Part shown: positions 1 to 6,488 of the stretch, piece by piece | Layout of the letters: every line of letters begins with the position of its first letter | How positions within the stretch are numbered: the first letter of the stretch is position 1 | Source: Candidatus Aminicenantota bacterium | GTDB taxonomy: Bacteria > Acidobacteriota > Aminicenantia > S016-38 | NCBI GenBank assembly: GCA_027062035.1 | Contig: JAMOUL010000044.1 | Location: 1-15,892, forward strand | DNA length: 15,892 bases | Direction of reading: 5' to 3' | Notes under the pieces: model-generated | Told to the model about the DNA's origin: nothing | The model's input: the letters and a program-made list of their open reading frames with translations, nothing else | Databases searched by the model: none | Made by a program: the position numbers and the translations under genes

Positions 1-1
1 T

Positions 2-1105
2 AATGTGGTTTCAGATCCTTTTCCTGCTACTGTGTACGTAGATGACGAAGAAAAGTGCACGGCTCCATGTATAGTGGAAGGAGTTTCTCCCGGTACCCAT
101 GTAATAAAAATAGAAAGGGAACTCTACGGAAAATGGGAACAGGAAATGGAACTAAAGGGCCACAATGAGTATGACATAGTGGTTAAATTATCTCCCTATA
201 AGTACACCCTTAAAAAGTGCTTTGGCAGACGTGGGAGCTACTCAGGTCAGTTAAGCTATGCCTATGACCTCACAATAGACAAACAGGGTTATATCTATGT
301 GGCTGATACTGGAAACGACAGAATACAGAAATTTTCAAAGGACGGATATTATATAAGCAGAGTTTCATTTTCCGGCGTCTCAGGAATTGCGTATTCTTCC
401 GCAAATAATTCTATCTATGCTGTAAGCATTTCCAGTAATTACCTGAGAAAATATGGCCTTAAACTTATTTATGCGTTCCAGAAATATCTTGGATTATCAT
501 ATCCCAGAGGTCTCGGGATTGACTCTTCAGGAACCCTTTATATAGCTGATTCCGGTCATAAGAAAATAATTAAAGCCGGTCAGGGAGGTGGAGCTATAAA
601 GACCTGGAGCGTAGCAGGAGGATCTGGAATACCCTATGATGCTGAACCCGGTAAAAATGGTGATATCTACGTACCTGTCTTTAATATGGATAAAATCTTT
701 GTTTACTCCAACACCGGGGCAAAAAAGAGAGAATTTTCCAGAAGCATAGATGGTCCGGCACACATTGCCTTTGATAGAATGGGACATGTTTATGTAACTT
801 CATACTTTGAGAACAAGGTTTACAAGTTCACAGCCGAAGGAAAATTTGCCATACGTTTTGGAACCAACTTTAACCATCCACTTGGAATTGCAGTGGACCG
901 CAATGGAGACGTAATAGTTCAGGACACTTACAATTACAGGATCTGCCGATATGGAATATCATCAGAGACCATTGGAACAGCCACGGCCAGAATCACAGTA
1001 AAACGCATTGCGGGAAATGTCAGTGGTATTGGATCGCAAAGATATCCTTCCGGATATGGAAGCTTTAATAAGAGATCACATCGTCCGGGAAGAATTAAAA
1101 AATGA
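2..1105 (+). CDS. PEGA domain + NHL-repeat beta-propeller protein (5' partial)
   Basis: The reading frame is open to the left edge, so the N-terminus (probably with a signal sequence) is missing. Numbering from the GTG at 5, residues 1-62 resemble a PEGA domain: SDPFPATVYVDD, then a P-C-I-V strand and SPGTHVIKIER. Residues about 83-316 hold six NHL-like blades, most with the pattern 'GIA-D--G-IYVADTGN-RI-KF' (83-110, 125-150, 166-190, 209-237, 250-276, 291-316), enough for one closed six-bladed propeller. PEGA and NHL modules are typical of surface or periplasmic binding proteins; no catalytic residues are evident. The last ~25 residues are Ser/Gly/Arg-rich and basic, unlike the rest, while another frame over the same DNA reads as a good amphipathic helix (1017-1127), so the true C-terminus is uncertain. 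The valine codon at 5 should not be taken as the start, because it falls inside the first PEGA strand. Confidence 0.85.
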   Translation, partial: NVVSDPFPATVYVDDEEKCTAPCIVEGVSPGTHVIKIERELYGKWEQEMELKGHNEYDIVVKLSPYKYTLKKCFGRRGSYSGQLSYAYDLTIDKQGYIYVADTGNDRIQKFSKDGYYISRVSFSGVSGIAYSSANNSIYAVSISSNYLRKYGLKLIYAFQKYLGLSYPRGLGIDSSGTLYIADSGHKKIIKAGQGGGAIKTWSVAGGSGIPYDAEPGKNGDIYVPVFNMDKIFVYSNTGAKKREFSRSIDGPAHIAFDRMGHVYVTSYFENKVYKFTAEGKFAIRFGTNFNHPLGIAVDRNGDVIVQDTYNYRICRYGISSETIGTATARITVKRIAGNVSGIGSQRYPSGYGSFNKRSHRPGRIKK

Positions 1106-1127
1106 GCTTAAACTAATCCAGAGTTAA
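1017..1127 (+). other. Overlapping out-of-frame helical reading frame (possible frameshifted C-terminus)
   Basis: In the frame one base on from the NHL gene, an ATG at 1017 opens 36 codons ending in TAA at 1125-1127. The peptide contains DILPDMEALIRDHIVREE and ends KLIQS. Hydrophobic residues recur every 3-4 positions (I10/L11, M14, L17/I18, I21/V22, L26, L30, L32/I33), as in an amphipathic helix or coiled coil. The NHL frame over the same bases gives a low-complexity basic tail. No good Shine-Dalgarno precedes the ATG. Either the NHL gene really ends in this frame after a one-base shift (for example in the GG at 1031-1032), or it is a chance open frame. I favour a shift, weakly. Confidence 0.35.
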
Positions 1128-1203
1128 TAGCCATAGCTGGCAAAAATTTTCTGAAAGGAATGAAATCAATTTGTGGAATCGTAGATTTAACGGTGAAAGG
1201 AAA

Positions 1204-1746
1204 CTATTGAGAAAAGGCCTCCCTGCATTTTACTGACATCTTTCGGAGATTGTCGAAAACTGTTTTAAACTCGTCGGGGTCCTCAGACTCAATCACATAT
1301 TCAAGTGTAATTTCCTGAATGGAGGGAAAGGCAACTCTAATGAGTTTTCTATTTCCCCTTTTCCCCTCTATCCAGACTATATCTATTCCAAAGGGAATGC
1401 AGTATTTAAAACCTTTCTTTTCGATTATTTTCCTGAGAATCTCCACAGCCCGGGGAGTATCAACGTTATCTGTCCTGTACATATGCATCCATCCACCCAT
1501 GGGAGCTTTGCCAAAGTGCACCAATTTCACATTTCCCACTGCCTTCTCAAGAAGGGGTCTTATCCTGCGGTCCATATCCTTCGCCTGCAAACTGGAAAGT
1601 CCCATGTCAGAAGCTTCTTCTGAGTTCTCCATATTTTCTATATTGGCTTCTTTATCCGAATACATGGATCCAGAGTTTGATTTTTTGCACCCGAAAACAA
1701 TAAATGTCAGAAGAAAAACTACAATAATAAAAAGTTTTTTTCTCAC
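1204..1746 (-). CDS. Lipoprotein of unknown function
   Basis: 180 residues with a GTG start. The N-terminus is a typical lipoprotein signal: MRKK, a hydrophobic core at 5-18, and lipobox V-F-G-C with the lipidated Cys at 20, followed by KK. Residues 21-55 form a polar, acidic, flexible linker. Residues about 56-180 look like one compact alpha/beta domain with a GKAPMGGWMHMY segment (79-90), a helix around 98-111, and strands IDIVWIEGK and KLIRVAF. I do not recognise the family and see no catalytic motif. It is last in the hyuA block, 18 bases after the NRAMP-like gene, yet has no Shine-Dalgarno sequence and carries its own extended -10 box. It may be a membrane-anchored accessory or binding protein of that block, or an independent gene. 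An antisense open frame over it (1319-1759, +) looks like a shadow. Confidence 0.8.
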   Translation of the reverse strand: MRKKLFIIVVFLLTFIVFGCKKSNSGSMYSDKEANIENMENSEEASDMGLSSLQAKDMDRRIRPLLEKAVGNVKLVHFGKAPMGGWMHMYRTDNVDTPRAVEILRKIIEKKGFKYCIPFGIDIVWIEGKRGNRKLIRVAFPSIQEITLEYVIESEDPDEFKTVFDNLRKMSVKCREAFSQ

Positions 1747-1752
1747 GGGTCT

Positions 1753-1761
1753 ATTGTAACA
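1753..1761 (-). promoter_or_regulatory. Extended -10 box, predicted leaderless start of the lipoprotein gene
   Basis: On the minus strand TGT-TACAAT is followed by six bases (agaccc) and then the GTG start. Transcription would begin at or within a base of the start codon. There is no Shine-Dalgarno sequence and no convincing -35 box, which an extended -10 can tolerate. It sits in the 18-base gap after the NRAMP-like gene. Confidence 0.45.
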
Positions 1762-1764
1762 AAT

Positions 1765-2925
1765 TTAAAGGGAAAATAGTCTGGAAAAAACAATAAGCAA
1801 AACAAAAACAATGGAAATTACTATTAAGAACAGCTGAGATAAACTCTTATTCTCCTTGAAAATTGTATATCCGAGATAAATAACAATAACAGGAAGTATA
1901 AGGCCATTGGCAATCTGGGCAAGGATTATAAGTTGCAGAGGATTTATGGGGAAAAACACGGAAGATAGACCAAAAAGCACGATAATGGTGGAAATTATCC
2001 TGAAAACTTTAGAACTTTCCTTAAATCCAAAAACCCCCCTTACCAGCCACGATGCCGCGTATGGAGCCGTTATAGCCGAAGAAAGGCCAGCTGCAAAAAG
2101 ACCCACACAAAATGCAGTCTTTGCAAACTTTCCCAGGAGAGGTGCCAGTTGCACTGCCATGGTTGCTGCTGAATCAATTCTTATTCCAGAAGCAAAGAAG
2201 GCAGCAGCTGAGGTAACGACAATTGAAGCTGTGATTATAACTCCAAGGGCTATGGAAATCCCAAGATCCTTTCTCATTTCAGGCAGATTGGAACTATTCC
2301 AGCGTTTAAGAACTATTGATGAATACAGAAATAAATTATAGGGTACAACGGTGGTACCAAGGAGTGCAGTGGCTATAGGCTTTGAATTTTCAGGAAAGGC
2401 AGGTACCAGACCCTTAAGCACTTCAAAAAGCGCAGGACCCGCCTTTACCGCCGTCGCAAGGAAGGAAAGACTCATAAGTCCCACAAGCCCCATTAGAAAT
2501 ATTTCTATTCCCCTGTACCTCCCTCTCCAGAGGAACATAAGAGCCACGATGGAAATTATAACAGCCCAGAACTTTCCCAGAGGGAACAGTTCATTAAGCC
2601 CTATATATGCACCGGTAATATTTCCTGCCTCATAGGCTGCTGCTCCGAGGACCACTGCAAGAACTGCTACAAGAGTAAACACTATATTTACAAACCTTGA
2701 GCCAGTGGTTTTCATAAGAACCTGAGAAAGGTCCTCACCCTTTTCCAGTGAAAATCTCCCGGACATTTCCTGAAGTACAAAGGCCAGGGCTCCTGAAATG
2801 AGAACCACCCACAGAAGAGAGAAGCCAAAACTTGCTCCGGCGAAGGATGCTGAAGTTACTGTTCCCGGCCCTATAAACGCAGCAGTAATTAGAAAGCCAG
2901 GGCCCAGCTTAATCTTTTTTCCCAT
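1765..2925 (-). CDS. NRAMP/SLC11-like transporter lacking the metal-binding motif
   Basis: 386 residues, about 11 hydrophobic helices, inner membrane. The N-terminus LGPGFLITAAFIGPG matches the first helix of NRAMP transporters, and the second helix keeps LQEMSGRFSL. Classical NRAMP proteins bind Mn/Fe through Asp and Asn of a DPGN motif in helix 1 and Met (plus a nearby His) of MPH in helix 6. Here helix 1 reads GPGT (G19-P20-G21-T22) and helix 6 reads VVPYN (V193-V194-P195-Y196), so Asp, Asn, Met and His are all replaced. Metal transport by the known mechanism is therefore unlikely. It overlaps hyuB by 17 bases and has a Shine-Dalgarno sequence inside the hyuB end, so the two are co-transcribed. 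From memory, NRAMP-like genes (e.g. B. subtilis ycsG) also sit beside 5-oxoprolinase genes, so I infer an organic substrate such as an oxoproline- or hydantoin-like compound. The family assignment is firm; the substrate is a guess. Confidence 0.85.
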   Translation of the reverse strand: MGKKIKLGPGFLITAAFIGPGTVTSASFAGASFGFSLLWVVLISGALAFVLQEMSGRFSLEKGEDLSQVLMKTTGSRFVNIVFTLVAVLAVVLGAAAYEAGNITGAYIGLNELFPLGKFWAVIISIVALMFLWRGRYRGIEIFLMGLVGLMSLSFLATAVKAGPALFEVLKGLVPAFPENSKPIATALLGTTVVPYNLFLYSSIVLKRWNSSNLPEMRKDLGISIALGVIITASIVVTSAAAFFASGIRIDSAATMAVQLAPLLGKFAKTAFCVGLFAAGLSSAITAPYAASWLVRGVFGFKESSKVFRIISTIIVLFGLSSVFFPINPLQLIILAQIANGLILPVIVIYLGYTIFKENKSLSQLFLIVISIVFVLLIVFSRLFSL

Positions 2926-4450
2926 ATCCTCCGCCTCCGGGTGTCTCTATCACCAGAGACTCATACCTTTTAATCTGAATATTTACCTTGGAAGGAAGAA
3001 CCTCAACTTTACCGTCCCTTCTTATAAGAAGATTCCTTCCCGGTTTTCCCGCCTCTCCACCAAAGATTCCATAAGGGGGATGAATTCTTCTCTCGCTGAG
3101 GATGCTCACCCTTGCAGATTTTTTGAAGAAATATTCCCTTATGATTCCCTCCCCTCCCCGTCTTAACCCCTTTCCCCCTGACCCCTTTCTCAGTTCGTAT
3201 CTTTTTATAATGACCGGAAGGGACTGCTCTATAACTTCAACAGGGGTATTAAGGGAATTTGTCATGTGAGTATGAACACCGGAGGCCCCATCCTGATCGG
3301 AACTGGCCCCTGCACCTCCTCCAATGGTTTCGTAATAGGCAAAATTAATCCCTCCAAAGGAAACATTGTTCATGGTTCCCTGGCTCGCTGCCACTGCTTT
3401 GTCCGGAAGCATCTCAGAGAAGGCTCCCAGAAGGACATCAACTACCCGCTGTGAAGTCTCCACATTCCCTCCAGCCATAGCTGCGGGTCTTCTGGGATTT
3501 AACAAACTCCCCTCTGGAATTATAATATTTATAGGTTTCAAAAGACCGGAATTTATGGGAAGGTCTTCTCCCAGCATTACCTTTAATACATACAGAACTG
3601 CGGACGCCACTATTGCAGGATTGGCGTTCATTCCCCCCTTTGTTTGTCCCCCAGTGCCATTAAAGTCTATGCCAAGCTCTTTTCCTTTCTTTTCCATGCA
3701 TACCCTGATAGGAAGATTTTTTGTACCAAAACCATCATCATCAAGAAAATCCTGAAAACAGAATTTTCCATCGGGTAGTCTCTCTATTCTCTTCTCCAGC
3801 ATGATTTTCGAATACTCCACAAGATGCTGAGCGTATTCTATGGCCTGCGCTCCCCTCTTTTTCAACAGTTCCTTAAGTCTCTCAATCCCCTTTCGGTTTG
3901 CAGCCAGCTGGGCCCTGAGGTCCGCCTCCCTTTCTTCCGGATTTCTGCAGTTGCAAACGATCAATTTCAGAATGTCTTCCCTTATTTTGCCCTTTTCTTC
4001 TATCTTTACCGGGGGGATAATAAGCCCTTCCTGATAGATGTCCTCGGCAAGGGGCATTGAGCCGGGTTGACTTCCTCCCACATCTGAATGATGTGCCCTA
4101 TTGGCCACAAAAAACACATGTTTTCCCTTGTAAAAGACCGGAGAAATGACAGTAATATCAGGAAGATGTGTTCCACCGAGGAAAGGATCGTTCAGGATTA
4201 CCGTATCCCCTTCATCCATTACCACTTCCCGAAGAGCGGCTGCCACGCTATAGGGCATCGCCCCCAGGTGCACCGGGATGTGGGCTCCAAGTGCAAAACT
4301 TTCAGCCTCTGCTGTAAAAAGGGCTGCGGAATAATCCCTTCTTTCCTTTATGTTCGGAGAAAATGCTGAAAGCTTGAGCAGGGTACCCATCTCTTCAGTA
4401 ATGGATACAAATACGTTTCTGAAAACCTCAAGCTCTACTGGATCAAACAT
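2909..4450 (-). CDS. hyuB: Hydantoinase/oxoprolinase family protein, HyuB subunit
   Basis: 513 residues, cytoplasmic, of the HyuB (N-methylhydantoinase B / oxoprolinase C-terminal) family. Family hallmarks in order: the N-terminal region VFVSITEEMGTLLKLSAFSPN (12-32 in part), NDPFLGGTHLPD (87-98), RAHHSDVGG followed by PGSMP (118-133), DFNGTGGQTKGGMN (262-275), HTHMTN (393-398), RRGGEGIIREY (430-440), and the C-terminal TPGGGGYG (503-510). In related acetone and acetophenone carboxylases this subunit holds a metal centre; the H120/H121/D123 cluster is a plausible counterpart. It pairs with HyuA for ATP-dependent opening of a lactam or hydantoin ring, or activation of a ketone. The start has a good Shine-Dalgarno (AAGGAG, 5 bases) and overlaps the hyuA end by 8 bases, so translation is probably coupled. 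Which of the known family reactions applies cannot be read from the sequence. No carboxylase gamma subunit is nearby. Confidence 0.93.
   Translation of the reverse strand: MFDPVELEVFRNVFVSITEEMGTLLKLSAFSPNIKERRDYSAALFTAEAESFALGAHIPVHLGAMPYSVAAALREVVMDEGDTVILNDPFLGGTHLPDITVISPVFYKGKHVFFVANRAHHSDVGGSQPGSMPLAEDIYQEGLIIPPVKIEEKGKIREDILKLIVCNCRNPEEREADLRAQLAANRKGIERLKELLKKRGAQAIEYAQHLVEYSKIMLEKRIERLPDGKFCFQDFLDDDGFGTKNLPIRVCMEKKGKELGIDFNGTGGQTKGGMNANPAIVASAVLYVLKVMLGEDLPINSGLLKPINIIIPEGSLLNPRRPAAMAGGNVETSQRVVDVLLGAFSEMLPDKAVAASQGTMNNVSFGGINFAYYETIGGGAGASSDQDGASGVHTHMTNSLNTPVEVIEQSLPVIIKRYELRKGSGGKGLRRGGEGIIREYFFKKSARVSILSERRIHPPYGIFGGEAGKPGRNLLIRRDGKVEVLPSKVNIQIKRYESLVIETPGGGGYGKKD
2928..2938 (-). 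promoter_or_regulatory. Tandem Shine-Dalgarno for the NRAMP-like gene inside hyuB
   Basis: The minus strand reads GGAGGCGGAGG just before the ATG at 2923-2925. The upstream GGAGG lies 8 bases from the ATG, the ideal distance; the second lies only 2 away. The same bases are the codons for the conserved C-terminal Gly-Gly-Gly-Gly of HyuB, so protein motif and ribosome site are one sequence. Confidence 0.75.
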
Positions 4451-6392
4451 TGTTTCTCCTTATTCTTATCTCTCCAAATCTTCCCACTTCACCTGTAAAT
4501 CCCGGTGGTATGAATACTGTGCCGTCGGACGAAGCTATGACCGAAGGTCCCTCCAGTTTTACCCCTGCCCCCAGAGATTCTCTTCTGTAAAAACACGTCC
4601 TGTGGAACTCCCCTCCAAAGAATATATCCCTTTTTCTGAAGGGTATAGCATATCCTGTCTCGATTTCAGGAATAGGGGGTTTTTCAGAAAAACCAACCAC
4701 CCTGAGACGAATATTAACTATTTCCACCGGACTGTTCTGCGTATGATAATAAAGCTTTTTATGCTCTTCTTCAAAGGCTTTTTTAAGCTTTTCAGGGTCA
4801 TCGATAAAAGCCACAGAGACCTCATAACCCTGTCCTTTATATCTCATTTCTGCAAATCTCTGAAAGGTAATTTTTTCCTTCTCAAGACCCATTGCGGTAA
4901 AATCCTGAGTTGCACTCTGTTCCATTTCTCTGAATACCCTTTTTGCCTCTGTTATAGCTCTTGGACCCAGAGTTTTAAGGATTGAAGATGTATATTCTTT
5001 TACTGCCTCTGCAAGAAGCATCCCGAAGGCAGAAAATACCCCCTGATATGGAGGAATAACAACCTCTCCTATACCTATTCTTTGAGCGAGCTCTGCAGCC
5101 ACCAGTCCCCCTGCACCACCAAAAGCGATAAGGGAAAACTCTTTGGGATCTTCGCCCCGTTCAAGGCTCACAACCCTTAATGCCCTTTCCATCTTTGCAA
5201 GAGAAACACCCAGAATGCCCTCAGCAGCCTGATAAACATCCCTGGAAATTGTCCCTGCAATCTTTTCTATTGCCTTAAAACTCCTCTCCGGTTTGATAAA
5301 AAGGTTTCCTCCAAGCGGAATTTCAGAGGGTATTCTTCCAAGAACCACCAGAGCATCAGTTATTGTTGGTATTTCAGATTTTCCGTAGCATGCTGGTCCG
5401 GGTTCTGCTCCTGCGCTTTTGGGGCCAACCTTGAGTGCACCACCTTCATCAACATATGCTATAGAACCACCACCAGCTCCAACAGTCTGAATTTCTATCA
5501 TGGGAAGCCTTATGGGTAAGTTTGCAAGATAAGATGACCTTGTAATGGTTGGATTATCCTTTATCAAGGAGACATCCGTTGAAGTTCCACCCATATCAAG
5601 GGTAATAACTCTATCTATGGAAAGAAGCTTTGCCAGGCTATGGGAAGCTATAACCCCACCTGCAGGACCGGAAAGCAATGTAAGCACAGGCATTTTTTTC
5701 GCCATTTCTGCGGAAATGTACCCACCGGCAGAGTTCATAATGTTTATTCCTGAGCTTAACTTCTTTTCAAGGGTGCTAATATACTTTTCCATCACGGGAT
5801 GAAGGGAAGCATTGAGTGCTGTAACCACTGCCCTCTCGTATTCCCGGTGCTCCTTCAAAACTTCGTGTGAAAGGGAAAGCTTAAAGTCCTTCCCGAGGAT
5901 TTCTCCTGCCCTTTTTTCATGCTCCGGATTTTTGTACGAATGAAGAAAGACTATGGCTATAGCCTTTACCTTTCTTTTCTTCAACTCAGAGGCAATTTTC
6001 TTAAGATGTTCTTCATTCAGGGGTATTTGAACGCTACCATCCGCAAGCATTCTTTCTTCCACATCAAAACACAGTTCCTCAGGAATAACTTCCGGAGGTT
6101 TTTGAGGATTTATCGAGTAAAGATTTACCCTGGTCTGCCTTCCAATCTGAAGCAGGTTTCTAAAACCCGCGGTGGTAATTAATGCAGTGGGAGCTGTCTT
6201 ACCTTCCAGAAACGCATTGGTGGCCACCGTCGTTCCATGTATCAAAACACAGGATTCCCCTTCCAATCCATTCAATACTGCCACTGCCGGGTTTGAAGGA
6301 GTAGAAATCACCTTTTTTATTTTTAAATACCCATTTTTATAAAAAACAAAATCTGTAAAGGTTCCACCAGTATCTACTCCTGCTCTATACAC
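4443..6392 (-). CDS. hyuA: Hydantoinase/oxoprolinase family protein, HyuA subunit (ATP-binding)
   Basis: 649 residues, cytoplasmic. The N-terminus AGVDTGGTFTDFV (4-16) is the phosphate-binding loop of this ASKHA-type ATPase family. IHGTTVATNAFLEGK (51-65), LSGPAGGV (240-247), the second phosphate loop DMGGTSTDV (266-274), GAGGGSIAYVD (305-315), GPKSAGAEPGPACYG (323-337) and RYKGQGYE (517-524) are all family signatures and intact. Members phosphorylate the carbonyl oxygen of the substrate: 5-oxoproline, N-methylhydantoin, caprolactam, acetone or acetophenone. The partner is HyuB directly downstream. The GTG start is fixed by the conserved N-terminus; no Shine-Dalgarno sequence is present, and an extended -10 box ends six bases upstream, so it is probably translated from a leaderless mRNA. 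It heads the block running to 1204. A standalone bacterial 5-oxoprolinase (PxpABC) belongs to different families, so the two should not be equated. Confidence 0.93.
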   Translation of the reverse strand: MYRAGVDTGGTFTDFVFYKNGYLKIKKVISTPSNPAVAVLNGLEGESCVLIHGTTVATNAFLEGKTAPTALITTAGFRNLLQIGRQTRVNLYSINPQKPPEVIPEELCFDVEERMLADGSVQIPLNEEHLKKIASELKKRKVKAIAIVFLHSYKNPEHEKRAGEILGKDFKLSLSHEVLKEHREYERAVVTALNASLHPVMEKYISTLEKKLSSGINIMNSAGGYISAEMAKKMPVLTLLSGPAGGVIASHSLAKLLSIDRVITLDMGGTSTDVSLIKDNPTITRSSYLANLPIRLPMIEIQTVGAGGGSIAYVDEGGALKVGPKSAGAEPGPACYGKSEIPTITDALVVLGRIPSEIPLGGNLFIKPERSFKAIEKIAGTISRDVYQAAEGILGVSLAKMERALRVVSLERGEDPKEFSLIAFGGAGGLVAAELAQRIGIGEVVIPPYQGVFSAFGMLLAEAVKEYTSSILKTLGPRAITEAKRVFREMEQSATQDFTAMGLEKEKITFQRFAEMRYKGQGYEVSVAFIDDPEKLKKAFEEEHKKLYYHTQNSPVEIVNIRLRVVGFSEKPPIPEIETGYAIPFRKRDIFFGGEFHRTCFYRRESLGAGVKLEGPSVIASSDGTVFIPPGFTGEVGRFGEIRIRRNNV

Positions 6393-6398
6393 AAAATC

Positions 6399-6427
6399 AG
6401 ATTATCACCGAAAAATTTTATTTTCAA
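6399..6427 (-). promoter_or_regulatory. hyuA promoter, predicted leaderless
   Basis: Minus strand: -35 TTGAAA (6422-6427), 17-base spacer, extended -10 TGA-TAATCT (box 6399-6404), then six bases and the GTG start of hyuA. Predicted transcription start is at the start codon. Its -35 is only 5 bases from the -35 of the divergent promoter at 6433, so two polymerases could not bind at once. Confidence 0.6.
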
Positions 6428-6432
6428 CTATT

Positions 6433-6461
6433 TTGACAAATGCGACCTTTTCTGTTAAAAG
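6433..6461 (+). promoter_or_regulatory. Promoter of the FadL-like outer-membrane protein gene
   Basis: Consensus -35 TTGACA (6433-6438), 17-base spacer ending in TGT, and -10 TAAAAG (6456-6461). The expected leader is about 20 bases and includes a strong Shine-Dalgarno AGGAGG (6479-6484) 4 bases before the ATG at 6489. It lies back to back with the hyuA promoter. Confidence 0.65.
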
Positions 6462-6488
6462 TTTCACAAATAAAATTCAGGAGGTCAG

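Noticed and set aside
1106..1203. Possible terminator between the convergent NHL and lipoprotein genes (GCCA-TAGC-TGGC followed by AAAAATTTT)
   Set aside because: The stem has only four pairs; no convincing terminator is visible for either strand in this gap.
1319..1759. 146-codon plus-strand frame antisense to the lipoprotein
   Set aside because: No Shine-Dalgarno or recognisable domain; the opposite strand has a clear signal peptide and lipobox.
4350..4985. 211-codon plus-strand frame across the hyuA/hyuB junction
   Set aside because: Composition is rich in Ser, Phe, Arg and Cys as expected for an antisense shadow; the minus-strand frames carry conserved family motifs throughout.
4443..6392. 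Reading HyuA/HyuB as a definite 5-oxoprolinase or acetone carboxylase
   Set aside because: The family covers several substrates and the sequence shows no residue I can use to decide; no carboxylase gamma subunit or pathway genes are nearby.
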